Below are positions 1 through 6,287 of a stretch of DNA of 14,071 nt, piece by piece. The stretch covers positions 1-14,071 of the forward strand of contig DATCTT010000218.1 of the NCBI GenBank assembly GCA_036567845.1. The letters are read 5' to 3'. This DNA is from MWAR01 sp036567845 (GTDB lineage: Bacteria > Muiribacteriota > Ozemobacteria > Ozemobacterales > Ozemobacteraceae). The position numbers and the translations under genes were made by a program. The notes under the pieces are model-generated. The model worked only from the letters and a program-made list of their open reading frames with translations, had not been told where the DNA came from and did no database searches. Each line of letters begins with the position of its first letter. Position 1 is the stretch's first letter.

Positions 1-1267
1 GGTCGCCACCTGGCCGACCGAGATCCTGATCCCGCCCGCGCCGATCCCGGCTGCCACGCCGGTCACCCGGGCCGATTCGATCACCGTGAACTGGCCTCCC
101 GTTCCGGGCATCACCCAGTACAGGGCGATCATCCGCACCACCACCCCGTCGCCGTTCCTCCGGACGGTGGACACGACGACGCCCGGCGCCGTCTTCTCCG
201 GCCTGGAGCCGGCAACCTCGTATGATATCGAGCTCTATTCCATGGTCGACGGCGTTCCCAGCTTCGCCTTCCCGCTCATGGGCGTGATGACCCAGGGCGT
301 CCAGATGGTTCCCCAGGCCTCGTCCTTCACCTACGCTCTCCAGGGAGCATTCACCCCCGAAAGGCTTGTCGCCAGCGGTGGAATGCTGTATTTCCTCGAA
401 GGCTTCACGTCCCCCCAGTATCTGAGCAGCCTTGACACAACCACCGGAGCGACGCTGAGCGTGATGCTCGATTCCGTCATGTCGACGAGCAAGATCTTCA
501 CCGGAAGCCAGGGCTTGTATGTCATCCAGCAGGAGAGCCTGGGCCAGGTCCTCCAGGTGTATGATCCGACGACGCTGACCCCCTCGGCATTCGTCTATTC
601 GCTGCCGACAGACAGCGATTACATGCAGGCGTCTTACTGTCCGGCCACCGACAGAATCTACTGTGTCCGGGCCAACACGTCCCTCATTCCCTACCTCGCA
701 ACAATGACAGTCCTGATGCCCGATCTTTCACAGGATGGCCCCGAAGTCTCTCTCCCGACGCTTCCCGGCCTGCCCGCCAACATGATGGTCGAAGCCAGCC
801 GGGACGGCTCGACGGTTGGCGTTGCGTATGACTTCACCTCAAATGGCCCTTCCGGCACCGTATTCCAGGGTTTCTTCACCTCGAACCGGACATTCGCCGC
901 ACCGATGTTCCTGCAGAGTCCTATCCTCAACATTCAGGGTGGGGCCAACGGAAGCCTGTTCATCCTCTGGAATGGCGATTACAACATGTTCGACGAATTC
1001 CAGCCAACACTCAACAAGCAGTTCGCTATCAAGAACGACCGCCAGCTTTCCACGAGTTCGAGGCTCCAGTTCGATGGCATTCTCAACCGCTGGGTCGAGG
1101 ATGGCATGGTGCTGACTGCTTACGATCAAGCATATTCCCCTCTCCGGACCTATAATCTGGTCATGTCCCCGGACATTATCTGCCACGACCCTGTTGCCAG
1201 AAAGATCCTGTGCATCACCTCGACCGGCTCCACGATCGAAGTCGAAAGTCTCGACGCTGACTTCTGA
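1..1267 (+). CDS. FN3 plus beta-propeller-like surface/secreted protein, 5'-truncated
   Basis: The reading frame is open from base 2, so the gene starts upstream of the window; the GTG at 86 is inside a domain and is not the start. About 421 residues are visible. Residues 12-90 look like a fibronectin type III domain, with the ITVNWPPV strand near the start and the GLEPATSYDIELYSMVDG strand-turn typical of the domain end. The remaining ~320 residues are beta-rich with blade-like repeats (for example SLDTTTGA, VYDPTTLTPS, CPATDRIYCV), which suggests a beta-propeller. There is no catalytic motif and no C-terminal anchor; the chain ends in ESLDADF. A role in extracellular binding is inference from architecture only. 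A strong intrinsic terminator follows 17 bases after the stop. The N-terminal targeting signal is outside the window. Confidence 0.8.
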   Translation, partial: VATWPTEILIPPAPIPAATPVTRADSITVNWPPVPGITQYRAIIRTTTPSPFLRTVDTTTPGAVFSGLEPATSYDIELYSMVDGVPSFAFPLMGVMTQGVQMVPQASSFTYALQGAFTPERLVASGGMLYFLEGFTSPQYLSSLDTTTGATLSVMLDSVMSTSKIFTGSQGLYVIQQESLGQVLQVYDPTTLTPSAFVYSLPTDSDYMQASYCPATDRIYCVRANTSLIPYLATMTVLMPDLSQDGPEVSLPTLPGLPANMMVEASRDGSTVGVAYDFTSNGPSGTVFQGFFTSNRTFAAPMFLQSPILNIQGGANGSLFILWNGDYNMFDEFQPTLNKQFAIKNDRQLSTSSRLQFDGILNRWVEDGMVLTAYDQAYSPLRTYNLVMSPDIICHDPVARKILCITSTGSTIEVESLDADF

Positions 1268-1284
1268 TCCTTCTGATGTATTCG

Positions 1285-1319
1285 AACCGCGGGCCCGCAG
1301 GGGCCCGCGGTTTTCTTTC
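1285..1319 (+). terminator. Rho-independent terminator of the FN3/propeller gene
   Basis: A perfect 12-bp stem (AACCGCGGGCCC and its complement, 1285-1296 and 1301-1312) closes a GCAG loop and is followed by the T-rich run TTTTCTTTC. It lies just after the stop at 1267, so it should end the transcript before nfi. Confidence 0.9.
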
Positions 1320-1356
1320 GTCAGCCTCATGCGGATTCCGTTGCAATCGGTTAATC

Positions 1357-1377
1357 ATCACCTGTCTGCAAGGTGAT
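1357..1377 (+). promoter_or_regulatory. Small hairpin in the nfi leader
   Basis: A perfect 7-bp inverted repeat (ATCACCT, 7-base loop, AGGTGAT) is followed by the T-rich stretch ATTTTTAT about 25 bases before the nfi ribosome binding site. It could be an attenuator-like stem, an operator, or chance. No convincing promoter boxes could be placed in 1320-1400. Confidence 0.3.
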
Positions 1378-1409
1378 ATTTTTATCGATATTCTTCAAAG
1401 GGCAAGCCC

Positions 1410-2114
1410 GTGAACCATCTGCATCCCTGGGATATGACCCCGGCGCAAGCCATCGAGCTTCAGAAACACTTGGTCGAGGCAATCGTCCGGCGCGGCCGTC
1501 CCCGCAGCCGGCTTGTCGCGGGCATCGATTGTTCGTTCGAACACGAGCCCGGGGGAAGCATCAACCAGGGAACAATCGTTGCCGCTATCATTGTCTGGGA
1601 TCGTGCGTCAGGCAAGGTGGCGGACGAAGCGTTCGCGGTCATGCCGGCGGCGTTCCCGTATGTGCCGGGGCTGCTCACGTTCCGGGAGGGCCCGGCGGTG
1701 CTCGAGGCCTGGAGCCGGCTGAAAACGAAGCCGGACGCCGTGATCTTCGACGGCCATGGGATCGCCCATCCGCGCGGGATCGGCATTGCCTCCCACCTGG
1801 GCCTGTGGCTCGATCTTCCCAGCATCGGCTGCGCCAAAAGCCGCCTCTGCGGAGACGCGGAGGAACCGGCCCAGGAAGCCGGATCGGTTTCAGATCTGCG
1901 TCTCGACGGCCGCCAGATAGGCCGGCTCGTCCGCACGCGAGCCGGGGTGAAGCCCGTCTTCGTCTCGATCGGCCACCGGATCGGCCTCACCGCCGCCGTC
2001 GATCTTGTCCTCGCATGTTGCCGCGGCTACCGTCTCCCCGAACCCACCCGCCTCGCCCACCTCGCCGGCAACCGCTTCCGCCGGGAGCAAGTCGCCCCCA
2101 CCCCACGAAGATAG
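1410..2114 (+). CDS. nfi: Endonuclease V (deoxyinosine 3'-endonuclease)
   Basis: The 234-residue protein cuts DNA on the 3' side of deoxyinosine and related deaminated bases in alternative excision repair; it is cytoplasmic and needs Mg2+. The family motifs are in order: AGIDCSF with metal-binding Asp40, PYVPGLLTFREGP with strand-separating Tyr84 and Glu93, DGHGIAHPRG with Asp114 and His120, and GCAKS with Lys143. The spacing matches the Thermotoga maritima enzyme (Asp43, Tyr80, Glu89, Asp110, His116, Lys139 as I recall them), with a constant offset of 4 in the later motifs. The start is a GTG with an AAAGGG ribosome binding site 7 bases upstream. The gene stands alone between the terminator at 1285-1319 and a repeat cluster. 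Length is normal and no key residue is missing. Confidence 0.95.
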   Translation: MNHLHPWDMTPAQAIELQKHLVEAIVRRGRPRSRLVAGIDCSFEHEPGGSINQGTIVAAIIVWDRASGKVADEAFAVMPAAFPYVPGLLTFREGPAVLEAWSRLKTKPDAVIFDGHGIAHPRGIGIASHLGLWLDLPSIGCAKSRLCGDAEEPAQEAGSVSDLRLDGRQIGRLVRTRAGVKPVFVSIGHRIGLTAAVDLVLACCRGYRLPEPTRLAHLAGNRFRREQVAPTPRR

Positions 2115-2126
2115 GGCGAAGAACGA

Positions 2127-2230
2127 ACCACAGAGGCACGGAGACACGGAGGAACGGCTCTTTCATCACGAAGACACTCCGAAAGAATCAAGAAATTCAG
2201 GGCCGAAGGCGAGAAAAAGGCTCATCACGG
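2127..2230. repeat. Interspersed repeat cluster downstream of nfi
   Basis: The block starts with the 26-base unit ACCACAGAGGCACGGAGACA... (2127-2152), which recurs with one mismatch at 9083-9108 and more loosely at 13206-13227. It ends with a 29-base unit beginning GCCGAAGGCGAGAAAAAGGC (2202-2230), which recurs with three mismatches at 13028-13056. The order of the two units is the same as in the 12990-13056 region, so this is a modular repeat and not random purine-rich sequence. It lies between the convergent ends of nfi and the minus-strand lipoprotein gene. Confidence 0.8.
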
Positions 2231-2251
2231 TGCGCCCCTCCAAAGCCGGCA

Positions 2252-2286
2252 CAAAAAACGGACCCCCGGGAAGTTCCCGGGGGTCC
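2252..2286 (-). terminator. Rho-independent terminator of the poly-Gly lipoprotein unit
   Basis: On the minus strand, an 11- to 13-bp GC-rich stem (GGACCCCCGGG pairs with CCCGGGGGTCC, 2260-2286) is followed by a TTTTTT run (2253-2258). It begins 18 bases after the stop of the lipoprotein gene at 2305, and ends the two-gene unit 4246-2305. Confidence 0.9.
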
Positions 2287-2304
2287 GACGGTTACAGAGT
2301 TCGA

Positions 2305-3321
2305 TCAGAATCCGAACTGCTCGCGCAGGTAGGGGAAATCCTGCCAGACCTTCCAGTTTCCAGATTCATTCTTCCAGCCAATGACCTTCGAAACCGGGCC
2401 GAAAGAGCCACTCAGACCGTCCCCAGACTTCGGGGCGACACTGATGTACAAGCTGACGGTGGCGCTTGCCGTCGTTTGAGACGTAAACCGGATTTCCTGG
2501 ATCGCAAAGCTGTAGCTGTTCACCGTATAGCGATCATAGCGACTCTTCGTTGCCGAAAGAAAGCCCTCAAGGCCATATCCCGAAATATGCTGGGTCGAGT
2601 TCAGAGCCGTCGAAAAATAATTTTTTGTCTCATCGATCTTGGCATCCCGGGTCGTTTTATCGGAGATATCCTTGGCCGCCTTGAAGACATTCTCGAGAGC
2701 CGTGTTGCTTGCCGCAATGGAATCATAATAGCCCTGATAAACAACCAATGCCGTTCGTGCGGCCTCGGCAGCAGCAACAATCCTGTCTTCGAACGACGTC
2801 CCGGTCGGGGCGGCCTGGAGGGCTGCGGTGATGGAAGCAACGATGTTCGCAAGCTGCTGGTCGTTGTCGCCAAGGTCGACTTTCCACGAGTTCTTCCAGT
2901 TGAGGAAGGCACGCGCGGTGGAGCTGGCATTCACCACGACATTGGACCGGTTCGCGGCAAAGACCCCCAGATGGAAGCGGAAATCGAAGCCCTTTCCGTT
3001 GGACACCTTGACGATCGCATCGTTGTCCGGAGTCACGGTCAGCGTGAATGTCCCGTCATTTGCGACGTTCACCGCTTCGGACAGGCTGTTACCGGCTTTA
3101 CCGATCGCCTGTGCCGTAAGGCCCAGCGAAGAGATAGTCGCAGCCCCGCGAACAGAGCCATTCCAACCGTCCGCAACGGAGTTCGGAATCTCAACGCTGC
3201 CAGACACGGAGTAGGTTGTCGCAGGCGTCGTGGTGCCGCCGCCGCCACCGCCGCCGCCGCAGCCGAGGGAGAGGGTGATGGCCGTGATGACCAGGAGGGA
3301 AAGGAGTGACTTAGAACGCAT
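2305..3321 (-). CDS. Poly-glycine-linker lipoprotein, function unknown
   Basis: I do not recognise the family. From the chosen start it has 338 residues: a signal peptide (MRSK, then a hydrophobic core) ending in a lipobox-like SLGC with Cys21 as the lipidation site, then eight glycines and a TTTPATT linker. A beta-rich stretch follows, then a helical middle (about 120-215), then a C-terminal region with alternating strands and WKNESGNWKVWQDF, which faintly recalls NTF2-like folds (weak inference). The frame runs on upstream, but the GAGG site at 3329-3332 sits 7 bases before the ATG at 3321 and only 1 base before the one at 3327, so 3321 is the better start. The start overlaps the 3' end of the upstream CXXCH gene by 11 bases, implying translational coupling. 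It is followed by a terminator. Confidence 0.8.
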   Translation of the reverse strand: MRSKSLLSLLVITAITLSLGCGGGGGGGGTTTPATTYSVSGSVEIPNSVADGWNGSVRGAATISSLGLTAQAIGKAGNSLSEAVNVANDGTFTLTVTPDNDAIVKVSNGKGFDFRFHLGVFAANRSNVVVNASSTARAFLNWKNSWKVDLGDNDQQLANIVASITAALQAAPTGTSFEDRIVAAAEAARTALVVYQGYYDSIAASNTALENVFKAAKDISDKTTRDAKIDETKNYFSTALNSTQHISGYGLEGFLSATKSRYDRYTVNSYSFAIQEIRFTSQTTASATVSLYISVAPKSGDGLSGSFGPVSKVIGWKNESGNWKVWQDFPYLREQFGF

Positions 3322-4246
3322 ATTCATACCTCGCTTCAATGGAGTAGTATCCGAACTGCTCGTTGCGGAGCTTCTGGAAGATCGACGGGAGGGTCTCGGG
3401 CGAATACAGATCGGTCGAGACCGTGACGGCACCCATGTCCGAGTAGCCGAGATCGTAGGCGCCGACGCCGTTCATCAGCACGCCACCCTTGAGTCCGACC
3501 TGGAGGCGCTTGCCGGCCTTGTAGGAAACGGCCCCCGTGAATTCATGGCGCATGCTATACAATTCCGGTTTGCTGGAACGCCACTCGGTGTTCACGATGA
3601 GGTTCTTGTGGTTGTACCACGACCAGCCCAGCCAGGCGGATTTCGCGTCCTGCATCGTCTGGAAGCTGCGCATGCGGCCCTGGGAAAGGCCCCCATGGAT
3701 CCGTTGCCGGTGGGAAGCCCAGTAGCGGAGTTCCCAGAAGGTCTTGCTCACGTCGGCGTCGGCGATCTCGAGCATCGCCCCGTCGCGCATCGAAGGATAG
3801 GGATCGATGAAGCGCGTTTCCCGACCAATCCAGAGCTGGGTGCGGGCCGCCGAATCCCCGGATTCATGGCAGTCCATGCAGGAGTTGCGTCCCGGAATAT
3901 CGGCGCGACTGCGCCAGATCATGCCCTGGAGGCGGTCGACGTCGGTGTCGTAATCGAATCGGTTGACGGTTCCCTTGAGCCGGGTCTTGACCTTGTCGCG
4001 CCGGAACTCGATCCGATCGAAGAGGGAAAGTGACGTGCCTTCGAGATTGTATTTGCCTTTCCGGCCCTGGAACGAGCTCGGCACAATCAGCTTCGAATAC
4101 TCGTGAAACCGCTTGATGCGGATCACCGGCCCGTCATATCCGCCCTGAACGTCCTCTGGTTCGTTCGAAGCGACGGCGGTTGCCGTGAACAGGCCACAAG
4201 CCAGCAGCGCCGCAAGCAGCAAGAGTCCAGAAAAAATGCGTTTCAT
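3311..4246 (-). CDS. Envelope protein with one CXXCH haem site and barrel-like C-terminus
   Basis: The 311-residue protein has a signal peptide (MKRIF, hydrophobic core, AVA/S cleavage near residue 26; the LLAC at 14-17 makes a lipoprotein a weaker alternative). A single c-type haem motif, CMDCH (Cys123, Cys126, His127), lies in the middle. From about residue 160 the chain alternates polar and aromatic residues (FWELRYW, AWLGWSWY, LIVNTEW, GYYSIEARYEYAF) and ends in a terminal Phe, like the assembly signal of outer-membrane beta-barrels. I infer an outer-membrane or periplasmic haem protein; no named family is recognised. No clear ribosome binding site is seen before the ATG at 4246. It starts an operon with the overlapping lipoprotein gene downstream, and sits directly below the terminator of the Ig-domain lipoprotein gene. 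Confidence 0.85.
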   Translation of the reverse strand: MKRIFSGLLLLAALLACGLFTATAVASNEPEDVQGGYDGPVIRIKRFHEYSKLIVPSSFQGRKGKYNLEGTSLSLFDRIEFRRDKVKTRLKGTVNRFDYDTDVDRLQGMIWRSRADIPGRNSCMDCHESGDSAARTQLWIGRETRFIDPYPSMRDGAMLEIADADVSKTFWELRYWASHRQRIHGGLSQGRMRSFQTMQDAKSAWLGWSWYNHKNLIVNTEWRSSKPELYSMRHEFTGAVSYKAGKRLQVGLKGGVLMNGVGAYDLGYSDMGAVTVSTDLYSPETLPSIFQKLRNEQFGYYSIEARYEYAF

Positions 4247-4277
4247 GATCGTGTGAGTGTATCACAGTTCCAGGCGG

Positions 4278-4308
4278 AAAAAAAGCGCCCCGGCTTTCGC
4301 CGGGGCGC
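4278..4308 (-). terminator. Rho-independent terminator of the Ig-domain lipoprotein gene
   Basis: A perfect 10-bp stem GCGCCCCGGC/GCCGGGGCGC (4285-4294 and 4299-4308) with a 4-base loop is followed on the minus strand by seven T (4284-4278). It lies 17 bases after the stop of the lipoprotein gene at 4326 and separates it from the CXXCH protein gene starting at 4246. Confidence 0.92.
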
Positions 4309-4325
4309 CTGGAACACTATTCAGC

Positions 4326-5681
4326 TCACAGTTCCGTCCTGAAAACCATCGGGTTCGGATACACGACGACATCCGCGCCGTTCGCATCCTTGATGGTGCC
4401 GCTGAGGAGATAGACCTTGTAAATCTTGTCAGCGGCAAGAGCCTTGCCCGTGGTCACAACGAGGGTGCTCGTCCCGGACAGGGCAACCGAACCGGCGTTC
4501 CCCGAGCCGACATTGCTCGTGACGGTGACGTCGGTGGTGGCTTCCTTGGTGAGACCGTCGCTCGAATACCGCTCATAGCGGAACACGGCGCTGATGAGCT
4601 GGGGAGACTGGAGCGGGCCGCTGAAGATAAGGTTCAGCGCCGATCCACTTGCGCGGGACACCCGGCTGCCATCGCTTCCCGGCCAGGAGATGAGGCGGGT
4701 CGCATCGGTCAGGATGGTCTTGAAATACCCGGTCAGGGGGAGATTGAGGCCCTTGCCATTGTAATTCACCGTGGCGGAATTGATCGTCAGGGAATACTTC
4801 GTGCCAGCCACGAGGGGAACATTCTTTGAGACGGTGATGCACAGCGTCTTGGTCGGCGAATCGTAAGCGAGGGTCAGACCGTCAGCCTGGGTGAGGGTAA
4901 CCCCGTTCACGGTCATGGAAAGCCCTTCCGTCGGGCTCGACAGACCGGCATCGCTGAAGGAGATCTTGATGATCGCCCCATTCATGTCGGTTGCCGAGAT
5001 GTTCGTGGGATTCGCGCTGTCGAAGGAAATGCCCTGGTAGGAATTCCCCCCGTTATCGGAAATCTGAATGCCGGCCATGGCAAGATAATCATAGGTATTG
5101 GTGACCAAGGTGACATCCACCTTCGTGCCTGCACTCGGATTCGTCGTGATCGTTCCATCCGTCACGACGATAAGATTCCCGGAAGTGCTCGTGTATACGG
5201 AAACGGTGAGGTTGCCACCGACGGTCGCATTCGTCGTCGTGATATCGAGAAGGCATTCGCTCGTGTCCGAAGAAGCGGCAATGGCACCGGCAGAGAACTC
5301 GATCACCTTGGCGGGATTGAACTTATCCTCGATTTTGAACTGGAACTTGCCGTTGGCATCGAGCTCCACCATGTCGCTGGTAAGGGACGTGAGATAAAAC
5401 ACGTATTTATTCGCAACATTGTCATACGTCGAAGTCAGCTCTTTCCAGATTCCATACTCGGACTTCACTTTCACCTTCACGATGTAGTTCGACGTCTGGA
5501 CGGCAGAGCGGATACTGGCGATGTTGAAGGCTGCCGGCAGATTGATCGCCAGGCGCAGATTGACCGGGGCGGCGGTGACGGTTCCTTCGTCGTCGTCATA
5601 GCCCCAGAGGCCGTCGACGCGGCAGCCGGTCAGGAAGGGAATGAGGGCGGTCACGAGCAGCAAAGCCAGAAGTTTTCTCAT
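4326..5681 (-). CDS. Lipoprotein with bacterial Ig-like (SbsA/Big_5-type) domains
   Basis: The 451-residue protein begins with a canonical lipoprotein signal: MRKLLALLL, then LTGC with Cys20 lipidated, followed by an acidic DDDE stretch that fits outer-membrane or surface retention. The rest is nearly all beta-strand. Residues ~230-330 and ~340-451 resemble SbsA-type Ig domains, with the LNLIFSGPLQSPQL and AADKIYKVYLLSGTIKDANG patterns that mark the first and last strands of that fold. Such modules act as structural or adhesive units; no enzyme motif is visible, so the function is unknown. The start at 5681 is supported by a strong AAGGAGG at 5693-5699, although the spacer of 11 bases is long. 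It is monocistronic, with its own leader and terminator. Confidence 0.88.
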   Translation of the reverse strand: MRKLLALLLVTALIPFLTGCRVDGLWGYDDDEGTVTAAPVNLRLAINLPAAFNIASIRSAVQTSNYIVKVKVKSEYGIWKELTSTYDNVANKYVFYLTSLTSDMVELDANGKFQFKIEDKFNPAKVIEFSAGAIAASSDTSECLLDITTTNATVGGNLTVSVYTSTSGNLIVVTDGTITTNPSAGTKVDVTLVTNTYDYLAMAGIQISDNGGNSYQGISFDSANPTNISATDMNGAIIKISFSDAGLSSPTEGLSMTVNGVTLTQADGLTLAYDSPTKTLCITVSKNVPLVAGTKYSLTINSATVNYNGKGLNLPLTGYFKTILTDATRLISWPGSDGSRVSRASGSALNLIFSGPLQSPQLISAVFRYERYSSDGLTKEATTDVTVTSNVGSGNAGSVALSGTSTLVVTTGKALAADKIYKVYLLSGTIKDANGADVVVYPNPMVFRTEL

Positions 5682-5692
5682 GGGGGGTACAT

Positions 5693-5726
5693 CCTCCTTA
5701 TAATACGCGGCTTCTCTCGAGCCGCG
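5693..5726 (-). promoter_or_regulatory. Leader hairpin and strong ribosome binding site
   Basis: On the minus strand a perfect 7-bp stem (CGCGGCT/AGCCGCG, 5726-5706, 7-base loop) is followed by an AT-rich TATTAT and then AAGGAGG (5699-5693), 11 bases before the lipoprotein ATG. The stem ends 6 bases before the Shine-Dalgarno sequence, so it may stabilise the leader or tune initiation; this is inference. Confidence 0.4.
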
Positions 5727-5779
5727 CTTCTCCCGTCAGACGCGCGCAATCTTCTTCGGTCATGCGCGCCGGACGAATC

Positions 5780-5809
5780 ACGGTACCATCATTCCCCCCA
5801 CCCGGTCAA
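5780..5809 (-). promoter_or_regulatory. Candidate sigma-70 promoter for the Ig-domain lipoprotein
   Basis: On the minus strand TTGACC (5809-5804) is followed after 18 bases by TACCGT (5785-5780). The -35 matches the consensus at five of six positions; the -10 keeps the key TA...T positions only. The predicted leader would be about 90 bases and would contain the hairpin at 5706-5726. Confidence 0.3.
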
Positions 5810-5826
5810 TATGTGCCCGATACGTG

Positions 5827-5857
5827 CGAAGAGGCGGGTCTGAGACCCGCCCCTTCG
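5827..5857. repeat. REP-like palindrome, copy 1
   Basis: CGAAGAGGCGGGTC (5827-5840) and GACCCGCCCCTTCG (5844-5857) pair over 14 positions with one mismatch around a 3-base TGA centre. The GGCGGGTY-TGA-RACCCGCC core is shared with the palindromes at 6232-6269 and 13503-13523. It lies 26 bases beyond the stop of the small membrane protein. No T-run follows on the minus strand, so it is not a classical terminator. Confidence 0.8.
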
Positions 5858-5882
5858 AATGAGAACATCATTTGGGCTCCGA

Positions 5883-6164
5883 TCAGCGCCCTCCCCATGG
5901 GAAGATGCTGATGAAGCCGGTTGCATGCAGGGCTATCAGCGGCAGCGTCAGCAGGGCGCCGGCCGTGAGCAGCGCCGTCCACTCCTCCAATGCCATGAAG
6001 GCATCCATGCGGACCGGGTCTTTCGGGAACATCTTCTGACGCACCGAGTAGGGAACGATCCCTCGCCACAGGGCCCGGCCGTTCATGCGCCAGAAGATCG
6101 CCTGAGTCGCGCAGAGTCCGCCGACAACGAGCAGAAATGCAAACAGATAGCCCGCCACCAACAT
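5883..6164 (-). CDS. Small two-helix membrane protein trailing ahbC
   Basis: I do not recognise this 93-residue protein. It has a hydrophobic segment at residues 3-23, a basic amphipathic middle with several Arg/Lys (WRMNGRALWRG, VRQKMFPKDPVR), and a second hydrophobic segment at about 61-80. That predicts a helical hairpin with a charged loop. The start is supported by AGGAG 8 bases before the ATG. It lies 123 bases after ahbC in the same direction, across a spacer with two inverted repeats, so it may or may not belong to the haem operon. No cysteine motif is present. His80 and the aromatic residues near the end are the only hint of a possible cofactor contact (speculative). Codon use resembles its neighbours. 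Confidence 0.7.
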   Translation of the reverse strand: MLVAGYLFAFLLVVGGLCATQAIFWRMNGRALWRGIVPYSVRQKMFPKDPVRMDAFMALEEWTALLTAGALLTLPLIALHATGFISIFPWGGR

Positions 6165-6185
6165 CTTCGCAGCTCCTGATGGAAA

Positions 6186-6217
6186 TCGATAGAGAACCTC
6201 ATTCTTTCCTCTATCGA
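6186..6217. repeat. Perfect 9-bp inverted repeat between ahbC and the small membrane gene
   Basis: TCGATAGAG (6186-6194) and CTCTATCGA (6209-6217) are perfect complements around a 14-base loop. On the minus strand the stem ends 9 bases before the AGGAG of the small membrane protein. It could be a leader stem, a weak terminator remnant (a TTT follows the stem) or an operator. Confidence 0.5.
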
Positions 6218-6231
6218 CATCTCACAGAAGT

Positions 6232-6269
6232 TTCCGTAGGGGCGGGTTTGAAATCCGCCCCCTACGGAA
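6232..6269. repeat. REP-like palindrome, copy 2
   Basis: TTCCGTAGGGGCGGGTTT (6232-6249) pairs with 6251-6269 with one bulged base and one G-U type mismatch. The core matches copies at 5827-5857 and 13503-13523. It sits 18 bases past the ahbC stop, in the spacer before the small membrane gene. Confidence 0.8.
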
Positions 6270-6287
6270 TCATCACGAATAACGCGG

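Noticed and set aside
1373..2332. 319-codon plus-strand frame overlapping nfi in another frame
   Set aside because: The product is Arg/Pro-rich shadow sequence ending in translated repeat; endonuclease V in the other frame has all catalytic motifs.
2005..3309. 434-codon plus-strand frame spanning the end of nfi, the repeat, a terminator and the antisense of the lipoprotein
   Set aside because: It runs through repeat sequence and a strong terminator, and its protein is low-complexity with no domain; the minus-strand lipoprotein has a signal peptide and a ribosome binding site.
5827..5857. Terminator for the small membrane protein gene
   Set aside because: The stem is good but no T-run follows on the minus strand, and the same palindrome occurs elsewhere, so it is better described as a REP-like repeat.
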